Source: Clostridiales bacterium (GTDB lineage Bacteria > Bacillota > Clostridia > Oscillospirales > Acutalibacteraceae). Taken from it: a DNA stretch of 5,806 bases. The notes beneath the pieces were generated by a model. That model saw only the letters and a program-made list of their open reading frames with translations. It was not told the origin of the DNA and did not search any database. Each line of letters starts with the position of its first letter. Positions within the stretch are counted from its first letter, which is position 1. This document shows, one piece after another, positions 1 to 5,329 of the stretch. The position numbers and the translations under genes are program-made. Where the stretch lies: positions 1 through 5,806 of the forward strand of contig JAAZGX010000269.1 of the NCBI GenBank assembly GCA_012511005.1. Direction: 5' to 3'.

Positions 1-171
1 AAACAGCTTTATTCTATTATGGGTGAAAAGTTTTCTGAAAAGAAAGGGCGCAGTTATTACATTATCACAGCGGACGAGGAATTTGAAACGGCTTTTGGCA
101 GAAGGGCAGATAAAAGAAGAAAGCTTTATAACGGCATGATAAAATGTCAATTATACATGTATTTCAAATAG
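1..171 (+). CDS. THUMP-type class I SAM-dependent RNA methyltransferase, C-terminal end only
   Basis: The first frame is open from the window edge to a TAG stop and encodes 56 residues, so only the C-terminus is present. The tail reads YYIITADEEFETAFGRRADK and continues into RRKLYNGMIKCQLYMYFK. This 'YIIT..EEFE..FGR+ADK+RKLYNGM' ending is typical of the YpsC/RlmL-like THUMP methyltransferases of Firmicutes, which use S-adenosylmethionine to methylate a guanine of 23S rRNA. The catalytic SAM-binding part and the N-terminal THUMP domain lie upstream of the window, so the catalytic residues cannot be checked and no gene symbol is given. The gene converges on the DUF421 gene with only 20 bases between the stop codons, and no clear terminator is visible in that gap. 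The family call rests on the conserved tail alone. Confidence 0.8.
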   Translation, partial: KQLYSIMGEKFSEKKGRSYYIITADEEFETAFGRRADKRRKLYNGMIKCQLYMYFK

Positions 172-191
172 CAAAAGCGCACGCATCACTT

Positions 192-875
192 TTATCGAAT
201 TTTCGTATATACACTTAGGCTATTGCTGTCGTCACAAGTGGCAAGCGCCACTTCAACGGGGGACTTTATACCTTGCTTCGTCAGCTCCCCAAGAAGCCAT
301 GTTCTATTGTTGCCGGTATCATTAAGGTTTTTATCTACTATTTTTCCGTTTAGTATTACATTGACAAGAAGCTTTTCCTGCTCCGGTATAATACTCATAT
401 CGGCGGGTGTTAAAGGTCTTCCCGCGGATAACGGCAGAAAGCTCATACTACCGTTAGATTCAAGGATAATGAGCTTTAACAAGCCTAAATTAAAATAGCC
501 GTTACTTCTGCACTGAGTAAGCAAATCATCTATGGAAAGCTTTGCTGTGCAAAGGTTTTTGTAATAGATTTTACCGTCATCATAAAGTATCATCGGCTTT
601 CCTTCAATCAGCTTTTGTGCCGTAAAGGATTTATACTCGAAAACCGAAAGCGCTATTGCGCACAGCGCGTATAAAATCATCGCCGTGAGAGGCTTATGGT
701 AATCCTCAAGCCCCGTCGCCATTTCTGCGGCTATCGAGCCTATTGTTATGCCTATTATATAGTCAAAAGCAGAAAGCTCTGACATTTGTTTTCTTCCCAT
801 AAACTTCGTAAGCAGAAATAGAACAAATAAGGATGCTGCCGAAGTAAAAACAGTTACTATTATATCTCTTGCCAA
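192..875 (-). CDS. DUF421 / YetF-like membrane protein
   Basis: A 227-residue protein of unknown biochemical function. The N-terminal third is membrane-embedded, with three likely transmembrane segments near residues 4-26, 38-55 and 62-80. Between and within the first two lies the family signature GRKQMSELSAFDYIIGITIG (residues 27-46). After it comes a cytosolic-type DUF421 domain: EGKPMILYDDGKI at about 91-103, SIDDLLTQCRSNGYFNLG at 114-131 and an ILESNGSMSF strand at 137-146. A second small repeat-like segment with VILNGKIVDKNL (173-184) and WLLGELTKQGI (193-203) matches the full-length YetF layout, so the protein looks complete. Translation most likely starts at TTG: an AGGGGG ribosome binding site lies 7 bases upstream and an in-frame TAA sits just before it, excluding a longer protein. 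Related DUF421 proteins are linked to spore membrane properties in Bacillus, but nothing here shows such a role. The gene appears to be a single unit, convergent with the methyltransferase gene and divergent from queT. Confidence 0.88.
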   Translation of the reverse strand: MARDIIVTVFTSAASLFVLFLLTKFMGRKQMSELSAFDYIIGITIGSIAAEMATGLEDYHKPLTAMILYALCAIALSVFEYKSFTAQKLIEGKPMILYDDGKIYYKNLCTAKLSIDDLLTQCRSNGYFNLGLLKLIILESNGSMSFLPLSAGRPLTPADMSIIPEQEKLLVNVILNGKIVDKNLNDTGNNRTWLLGELTKQGIKSPVEVALATCDDSNSLSVYTKIR

Positions 876-882
876 GAAAATA

Positions 883-888
883 CCCCCT
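883..888 (-). promoter_or_regulatory. Ribosome binding site that fixes the TTG start of the DUF421 gene
   Basis: On the minus strand AAAAAGGGGG precedes the TTG codon at 875-873 by 7 bases. There is no in-frame ATG between an in-frame TAA just upstream and this TTG. The purine-rich site is therefore the main reason to place the start at TTG, giving MARDIIVTVF as the N-terminus. Confidence 0.7.
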
Positions 889-947
889 TTTTAAGAATTA
901 AGTTATTTCATCATTAAAAAGAGTTTTACCATAAATAGTTGAATTAT

Positions 948-953
948 AGGAGG
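948..953 (+). promoter_or_regulatory. Ribosome binding site that fixes the TTG start of queT
   Basis: A perfect AGGAGG lies 8 bases upstream of the TTG codon at 962-964. This supports TTG as the start, since the resulting N-terminus (MSGKKNRYLSEAAVIAALYA) leads directly into the first membrane helix expected for the family. Confidence 0.8.
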
Positions 954-961
954 TTTTCCGT

Positions 962-1468
962 TTGAGCGGAAAAAAGAACCGTTATCTTTCAGAGGCTGCC
1001 GTAATAGCAGCGCTTTACGCGGCTTTAACATATGTTTCAGGGGCGTTTGGAGCAGCATATTTAGGAGTACAGTTTCGTATTTCAGAGGCGCTGACGATTA
1101 TGCCTATATTCTCAACAGCTTCTATTTGGGGATTGGTTATAGGGTGTGTGTTCGGCAATATTGGCAGTCCCTTTTTCGTAATGGATATGGTATTCGGCTC
1201 ACTTGCAACACTTTTAGCGGCAATACTGACAAGAAAGCTGCGGCAGAAAAAAATAAAAGGCTTTCCCGTATTCTCGTTTTTGCCTCCCATTATATTAAAC
1301 GCTTTTTTTGTTGGGGCAGAGATAGCCTTTTTAGCGGACGGCGCTTTTTCAGTAAAGCTGTTTATAATATCGGCGCTTCAAGTTGCGGCAGGGGAAGCGG
1401 CTGTGCTTTTATTACTTGGCGTCCCGCTTTATAAAGCAGTTAAAATGCTCAAATTATATTCAAATTAA
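962..1468 (+). CDS. queT: QueT family queuosine-precursor transporter
   Basis: A 168-residue hydrophobic protein of the QueT family (formerly DUF988/COG4708). It is predicted to take up a queuosine precursor such as preQ1 for modification of the tRNA wobble position. The family hallmark VQFRISEALTIMP is at residues 36-48, followed by GLVIGCVFGN (57-66), DMVFGSLATLLAAILT (75-90) and a C-terminal QVAAGEAAVLLLLGVPLY (140-157). About five membrane segments can be drawn, near 11-30, 46-66, 74-90, 103-125 and 135-156. The length fits the family. The TTG start is supported by AGGAGG 8 bases upstream. Many relatives are preceded by a preQ1 riboswitch; I could not recognise one in the 86 bases upstream. 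The gene stands alone, divergent from the DUF421 gene and convergent with glyA, and no other queuosine gene is in the window. Substrate assignment follows the family and is not shown by the sequence. Confidence 0.9.
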   Translation: MSGKKNRYLSEAAVIAALYAALTYVSGAFGAAYLGVQFRISEALTIMPIFSTASIWGLVIGCVFGNIGSPFFVMDMVFGSLATLLAAILTRKLRQKKIKGFPVFSFLPPIILNAFFVGAEIAFLADGAFSVKLFIISALQVAAGEAAVLLLLGVPLYKAVKMLKLYSN

Positions 1469-1486
1469 TAAGCTGCAAATAAAAAG

Positions 1487-1514
1487 ACCGTATCCGCAAA
1501 AAAACGGATACGGT
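1487..1514 (-). terminator. Intrinsic terminator between glyA and queT
   Basis: ACCGTATCCG (1487-1496) and CGGATACGGT (1505-1514) form a perfect 10-bp stem around an 8-base loop. Read on the minus strand the stem is followed by CTTTTTATTTG, a good U-tract, and it starts about 11 bases after the glyA stop. It is therefore mainly the glyA terminator. Read on the plus strand the tail is only TAAATTATTG, a weak U-tract, but the same hairpin begins 18 bases after the queT stop and may serve as a bidirectional terminator for both convergent genes. Confidence 0.9.
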
Positions 1515-1525
1515 AAATTATTGAT

Positions 1526-2767
1526 TTAGTTATAAATAGGGAAGCTGCCGCAAATTTTTGTAACTTCAGAGCGTATATAATCTTTGCTGTTTTCAAAGTC
1601 AGTCGCGGTAAGCTTAATAAATTCAGCAATTTTCGCCATTTCGGTTTCTCCAAAGCCCCTTGTAGTAACGGCAGGCGTACCAACTCTAAGTCCGCTAGTT
1701 ATAAACACTTTTTCAGGGTCGTTTGGAATAGCATTTTTATTTGCCGTTATATAAACCTTGTCAAGCCTAACCTCAAGCTCCTTGCCCGTAATGCCTAAAG
1801 AGCGAAGGTCAAGCAGCAGCAAGTGATTATCGGAGCCGTTTGAAACAATATCAATATTCTCATCTTTAAGAGCGTGTTCAAACGCTTTCGCGTTTTTGAT
1901 TACATTTTCGCCGTACTGCTTAAACGAGGGTTTTAGCGCCTCCGCAAAACAAATTGCCTTTGCCGCTATGATGTGCATTAGCGGCCCGCCTTGAATACCG
2001 GGGAATATAGATTTGTTAATCTTTGCCGCTATGTCCTCATCATTACAAAGAATAAGGCCGCCTCTCGGTCCTCTTAAAGTTTTATGTGTCGTCGAGGTGA
2101 CAATATCCGCAAAAGGTACGGGGGAGGAGTGAACACCTGCCGCAACAAGACCTGCAATGTGCGCCATATCTACCATAAATAAAGCATCGACCTCTTTCGC
2201 GATGGCGGCAATTCTTTCAAAATCAATAAATCTTGGGTATGCGGACGCGCCCGCAACTATCATTTTCGGTCTTTCAGTTTTCGCCTTTTTTTCAAGCTCG
2301 TCATAGTCGAGATAACCGTTTTTGTTTACACCGTAGGAGATAAATTCAAAATATTTACCGCTGACATTGACGGGCGAGCCGTGCGTTAAATGACCGCCGT
2401 CACTGAGGCTCATTCCGAGAACCTTGTCGCCGGGGGTTAAAAGCGCGAAATATACCGCAAAATTTGCCTGAGAGCCGGAGTGCGACTGAACATTTGCGAA
2501 TTTCGCTCCAAAAAGCTCTTTTGCCCTTTCGATTGCTAAATCTTCTGCAATATCAACATATTCACAGCCGCCATAATATCTTTTACCGGGATACCCTTCT
2601 GCATATTTATTCGTTAACACGCTGCCCATAACTGCCATAACAGCGGGGGAAGCGTAGTTTTCAGACGCAATAAGCTCAATATTTCTTTTTTGCCGCCCCG
2701 TTTCAAGCTCAATAGCACGGGCTATTTCAGGGTCATATTCATTTAAAAATGATAAACAATCAGTCAT
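1526..2767 (-). CDS. glyA: Serine hydroxymethyltransferase
   Basis: A 413-residue, full-length cytosolic enzyme of the fold-type I PLP family. It interconverts serine plus tetrahydrofolate with glycine plus 5,10-methylenetetrahydrofolate, the main source of one-carbon units. Visible landmarks are ELIASENYAS near residue 31, KYAEGYPGKRYYGGCEYVD (54-72), HSGSQAN (96-102), GGHLTHGSPVN (124-134) and VDMAHIAGLVAAGVH (199-213), which includes the PLP-ring aspartate D200 and H203. The PLP lysine is K229 within TSTTHKTLRGPRGG (224-237), the same number as in the E. coli enzyme. The substrate-carboxylate arginine region is SGLRVGTPAVTTRGF (358-372). The ATG start has AAAGGA 8 bases upstream. A likely sigma-A promoter lies 36-64 bases upstream and a strong terminator follows, so it is probably a single-gene unit. 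It is divergent from nadB and convergent with queT. No glycine riboswitch is evident in its short leader. Confidence 0.98.
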   Translation of the reverse strand: MTDCLSFLNEYDPEIARAIELETGRQKRNIELIASENYASPAVMAVMGSVLTNKYAEGYPGKRYYGGCEYVDIAEDLAIERAKELFGAKFANVQSHSGSQANFAVYFALLTPGDKVLGMSLSDGGHLTHGSPVNVSGKYFEFISYGVNKNGYLDYDELEKKAKTERPKMIVAGASAYPRFIDFERIAAIAKEVDALFMVDMAHIAGLVAAGVHSSPVPFADIVTSTTHKTLRGPRGGLILCNDEDIAAKINKSIFPGIQGGPLMHIIAAKAICFAEALKPSFKQYGENVIKNAKAFEHALKDENIDIVSNGSDNHLLLLDLRSLGITGKELEVRLDKVYITANKNAIPNDPEKVFITSGLRVGTPAVTTRGFGETEMAKIAEFIKLTATDFENSKDYIRSEVTKICGSFPIYN

Positions 2768-2802
2768 GATTTTCGTCCTTTCATATTCGGAATACAGAGA
2801 TT

Positions 2803-2831
2803 AATATACAATATATTGTCGCTATTTGCAA
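2803..2831 (-). promoter_or_regulatory. Probable sigma-A promoter of glyA
   Basis: On the minus strand a TTGCAA -35 box (plus positions 2826-2831) and a TATATT -10 box (2803-2808) are separated by 17 bases. They match the TTGACA/TATAAT consensus at 4 of 6 and 5 of 6 positions. Transcription would start about 30 bases upstream of the glyA ATG, which fits its AAAGGA ribosome binding site. The spacer contains most of a 12-base perfect palindrome (2808-2819). Confidence 0.6.
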
Positions 2832-2874
2832 TAGTACGGCACAAATTAGAAAAAAACATATTTTATATAAGATG

Positions 2875-2902
2875 TTGATAAGACAGAAAAAAATGATATA
2901 AT
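2875..2902 (+). promoter_or_regulatory. Strong sigma-A promoter of the nadB-nadC operon, extended -10
   Basis: TTGATA (2875-2880) and a perfect TATAAT (2897-2902) are separated by 16 bases. The -10 box is preceded by TG one base away (TGATATAAT, 2894-2902), giving an extended -10 element. Transcription should start near 2908-2910, leaving a leader of roughly 74 bases before the nadB ATG at 2983. Confidence 0.78.
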
Positions 2903-2917
2903 AGGATATAGAATGAG

Positions 2918-2949
2918 AAAACGCGAAAACGCGCGTCTTTTGTTTTTTT
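2918..2949 (+). terminator. Attenuator-like hairpin with U-rich tail in the nadB leader
   Basis: ACGCG (2921-2925) pairs with CGCGT (2932-2936) around a 6-base loop. The pairing can be lengthened by AAA (2918-2920) with TTT (2938-2940) if C2937 bulges out. The tail CTTTTGTTTTTTT (2937-2949) has 11 T in 13 bases. The element lies just downstream of the predicted transcription start and 33 bases before the nadB start codon. It therefore looks like a short intrinsic terminator placed to control read-through into nadB. The five-pair stem is short, so it may be only a partial or leaky terminator. I found no alternative antiterminator pairing or known ligand domain by eye. Confidence 0.45.
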
Positions 2950-2982
2950 GTTATAGCGTTAGTTCAGGGAGAAGGGCTTTAT

Positions 2983-4452
2983 ATGGATTTGGCTTCACTA
3001 AAAACAGAGTACGATGTTATAATAGTCGGCGCGGGAGTTGCCGGTCTTTACGCAGCCTTACATTTAGAGCCTGCCACAAAAGCACTTATCGTATGCAAAA
3101 AGGAAAAGACAAAATCAAATTCCTCTTTGGCACAGGGCGGTATTGCGTGTGTTTTAGATTTAGTACATGATAGTTATGATTTACATATTGAGGATACTTT
3201 AATTGCGGGCAGAAGGGAAAATAAGCTTGACGCCGTAAAAGAACTCGTAACAGAGGGACCTTTTGATGTTCTTAACACTATTAAACATAATGTGGATTAT
3301 GACAGGGATGAAAACGGGGAGCTGTTAAAAACTCTCGAGGGCGGTCATAGCCGCAAAAGGATAGTACACCATAAGGATACAACGGGTAATGAGCTTGTTA
3401 CGAAGCTCGTTTCAGCCGTTACGAAACTACCGAATATTACATTTTGCGATATGACGATGGTAACAGCCGTCAAAAAAAAGTTTGGCGGATTTATGACGGA
3501 GCTTCTTTCGGGGACAGAGCAAAGGCAAGTTTTTTCTACATTTGTCCTTTTAGCCACAGGCGGAATAGGCAGAGTTTATAAGTATACAACAAATCCGTCC
3601 GTAGCTACGGGGGACGGGATTAGATTTGCGTATGAAATGGGTGCATCAATAAAAAATCTCAGTTACATTCAATTTCATCCGACAGCATTTAATTCCGACG
3701 GCAGAGAGCAGTTTTTAATAAGCGAGGCAGTAAGAGGAGAGGGAGCATATCTGCTAAATGTGAATAAAGAGCGGTTTATGGACAGATACGACAGCCGCCT
3801 TGAGTTAGCGCCGAGAGATGTTGTTTCAAAATCAATTATTATGGAGTCAAGAAGAACGGGGAGCAACAGTTTTTATCTTGACATAAGATATAAAGACAAA
3901 GAATTTTTAACGAAGCGTTTTCCGGGGATAAGTGAGGGGTGCCTTCAAAACGGAGTTGATATTTCAAAGGATTTAATTCCCGTCTTTCCGTGTCAGCACT
4001 ACCTTATGGGCGGCATTGAAACTGACCTTAATGCCCGTACTACTGTTTCACAGCTATACGCGGCGGGAGAGTGTGCAAATACGGGGGTACACGGCAGAAA
4101 CAGGCTTGCAAGTAATTCTCTTTTAGAGGCTCTCGTTTTCGGAAGAAGAGCGGCACTTGACATTGAAAGGCAAAGAAAGCTTCGTATATATAAAGTTCAC
4201 CCTGAAAGTATGCCGTCCGAAAGCTATGGCAAAGCGCCTCTTGCAAGCGGTATGCGGACAGAAATAAGAGAAATAATGCAAAAAGCATATTTTGTTATTC
4301 CGGACCAAGGAGCTATACACGAAGGGTTTAAAAGGACGAATGAAATATTAAAGAGGCTTAGAACGGGCGGATTTTCTATAACCGCCGAATATTGTGAGGC
4401 AATAAGCATAGCGACAGTCGCATTTTTGATTTTACGAGAGGCAAACGAATAA
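2983..4452 (+). CDS. nadB: L-aspartate oxidase
   Basis: A 489-residue flavoprotein of the succinate dehydrogenase/fumarate reductase superfamily. It oxidises L-aspartate to iminoaspartate, the first step of de novo NAD synthesis. The N-terminal dinucleotide fold is VIIVGAGVAGLYAA (12-25), with GxGxxG at 16-21. It is followed by SSLAQGGIA (47-55), GGHSRKRIVHHKDTTG (120-135), LLATGGIGRVY (189-199) and QFHPTA (230-235). EAVRGEGAYL (248-257), LAPRDVVSKSI (275-285), HYLMGGI (339-345) and AAGECANTGVHGRNRLASNS (360-379) complete the set. H231, R278 and H339 fall where the active-site His/Arg/His residues of NadB are expected. A reduced C-terminal helical domain spans about 423-489. It ends at TVAFLILREANE, before the ESRGxHxR-type motif with which many NadB proteins finish. 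The ATG has GAAGGG 6 bases upstream. The gene heads an operon with nadC 13 bases downstream. A minor alternative is a related FAD-dependent fumarate reductase-like enzyme, but the nadC neighbour argues strongly for NadB. Confidence 0.95.
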   Translation: MDLASLKTEYDVIIVGAGVAGLYAALHLEPATKALIVCKKEKTKSNSSLAQGGIACVLDLVHDSYDLHIEDTLIAGRRENKLDAVKELVTEGPFDVLNTIKHNVDYDRDENGELLKTLEGGHSRKRIVHHKDTTGNELVTKLVSAVTKLPNITFCDMTMVTAVKKKFGGFMTELLSGTEQRQVFSTFVLLATGGIGRVYKYTTNPSVATGDGIRFAYEMGASIKNLSYIQFHPTAFNSDGREQFLISEAVRGEGAYLLNVNKERFMDRYDSRLELAPRDVVSKSIIMESRRTGSNSFYLDIRYKDKEFLTKRFPGISEGCLQNGVDISKDLIPVFPCQHYLMGGIETDLNARTTVSQLYAAGECANTGVHGRNRLASNSLLEALVFGRRAALDIERQRKLRIYKVHPESMPSESYGKAPLASGMRTEIREIMQKAYFVIPDQGAIHEGFKRTNEILKRLRTGGFSITAEYCEAISIATVAFLILREANE

Positions 4453-4465
4453 GGAGGATTTATAA

Positions 4466-5329
4466 ATGGCACAACTTCCGGATTTCTATGTTGACGACAT
4501 AATAAAAAGAGCGTTAGCAGAGGATATTAATTACATTGATGTAACTACGGATAACCTAATATCAGACGATATTAGGGGGACGGCTTTTATTATATCAAAG
4601 GCTGACGGTGTATTATGCGGCATAAATGTTTTTAGGCGCGTATTTTCACTGCTTGACAGTTCTTTTGAAATGAAAGCCTTTTACAAAGACGGTGATACGA
4701 TAGAAAAGGGCAGTCTTATTGCAAAGTTTTCAGGCAAAACGGCAATGCTTTTAAAAGGTGAGCGCACGGCGCTGAATTTATTGCAGCATATGTCGGGCAT
4801 AGCCACAGAAACGGCTTTATATGTAAAAGAGCTAAAAGGATATGATGCAGAAATTGCGGATACGAGAAAAACAATTCCAAGTTTACGCGCACTTCAAAAA
4901 TATGCGGTTGCGGCAGGCGGCGGGAAAAATCACCGTTTTAATTTGTCTGATGCCGCGATGATAAAGGATAATCATATAGATGCGTGTAAAGGGATAACCG
5001 CCGCAGTGCAAACGCTTAAAGAAAAAACGGGGCATACCGTTACCATTGAGGTTGAAACGAGAAATTTAGATGAAGTAAATGAGGCGTTAAAAGCCGGCGC
5101 GGACATTATTATGCTTGACAATATGACGAACGATATGATGAGAGAGGCAGTAAAACTCGTTAACAAAAAGGCGGTGCTTGAAGCGTCGGGAAACATTACG
5201 CTTTCCCGTTTGAGAGAGGTTGCCGATACGGGAGTTGATATTATTTCATCCGGCGCTTTAACAAACAGTGTAAAAGCCTTTGATATTTCAATGAAAATAG
5301 ATAAAACGAGTTTAGAATATGAAAATTAA
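4466..5329 (+). CDS. nadC: Quinolinate phosphoribosyltransferase (nicotinate-nucleotide diphosphorylase, carboxylating)
   Basis: A 287-residue, full-length cytosolic type II phosphoribosyltransferase. It condenses quinolinate with PRPP and decarboxylates the product to nicotinate mononucleotide, the third step of de novo NAD synthesis. The N-terminal open-faced sandwich runs to about residue 110, followed by the alpha/beta barrel. Conserved parts are GERTALNLLQHMSGIAT (98-114), DTRKTIPSLR (132-141, with the substrate-binding R134 and K135) and KYAVAAGGGKNHRFNL (145-160). MIKDNH (165-170), the IEVET strand with E195 and E197, IMLDNM (215-220), LEASGNI (238-244) and SSGALTNSVKAFDISM (261-276) follow. 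S139 stands where glycine is common in the DTRKTxPGLR motif, a mild variation. The ribosome binding site AAGGAGG (4451-4457) shares bases with the nadB stop codon and lies 8 bases before the ATG, indicating tight co-expression with nadB. Its 3' end overlaps the MATE transporter gene by 11 bases. Confidence 0.97.
   Translation: MAQLPDFYVDDIIKRALAEDINYIDVTTDNLISDDIRGTAFIISKADGVLCGINVFRRVFSLLDSSFEMKAFYKDGDTIEKGSLIAKFSGKTAMLLKGERTALNLLQHMSGIATETALYVKELKGYDAEIADTRKTIPSLRALQKYAVAAGGGKNHRFNLSDAAMIKDNHIDACKGITAAVQTLKEKTGHTVTIEVETRNLDEVNEALKAGADIIMLDNMTNDMMREAVKLVNKKAVLEASGNITLSRLREVADTGVDIISSGALTNSVKAFDISMKIDKTSLEYEN

Noticed and set aside
166..196. Bidirectional terminator between the methyltransferase and DUF421 genes
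   Set aside because: Only a weak AAAAG/CTTTT pairing with an 11-base loop is present, and it has no GC stem. It is not supportable as a terminator.
895..940. Promoter for queT in the divergent region
   Set aside because: Several AT-rich hexamers such as TTATTT and ATAAAT could be paired, but none gives a convincing -35/-10 set. A promoter must exist somewhere near here or upstream, but it cannot be placed.
943..948. Minus-strand TATAAT as a -10 box for the DUF421 gene
   Set aside because: The base match is perfect, but the expected -35 position reads TTCCGC, a poor match, and the site overlaps the queT ribosome binding region. It is possible but not strong enough to annotate.
2913..3170. 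Open frame starting with ATG just after the predicted nadB transcription start, a possible leader peptide
   Set aside because: It overlaps the start of nadB by almost 190 bases in another frame, has no ribosome binding site because the transcript would begin only a few bases earlier, and encodes a low-plausibility basic sequence. It is most likely a shadow of nadB.
4440..4470. Frameshift at the end of nadB hiding the missing C-terminal motif
   Set aside because: The other frames after the stop do not encode an ESRG-type motif, and the stop codon is part of a well-placed nadC ribosome binding site. A natural end is more likely.
4040..4472. Several overlapping antisense open frames within nadB
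   Set aside because: They lie opposite a well-conserved coding region, lack ribosome binding sites, and have no recognisable domains. They are shadows of nadB.
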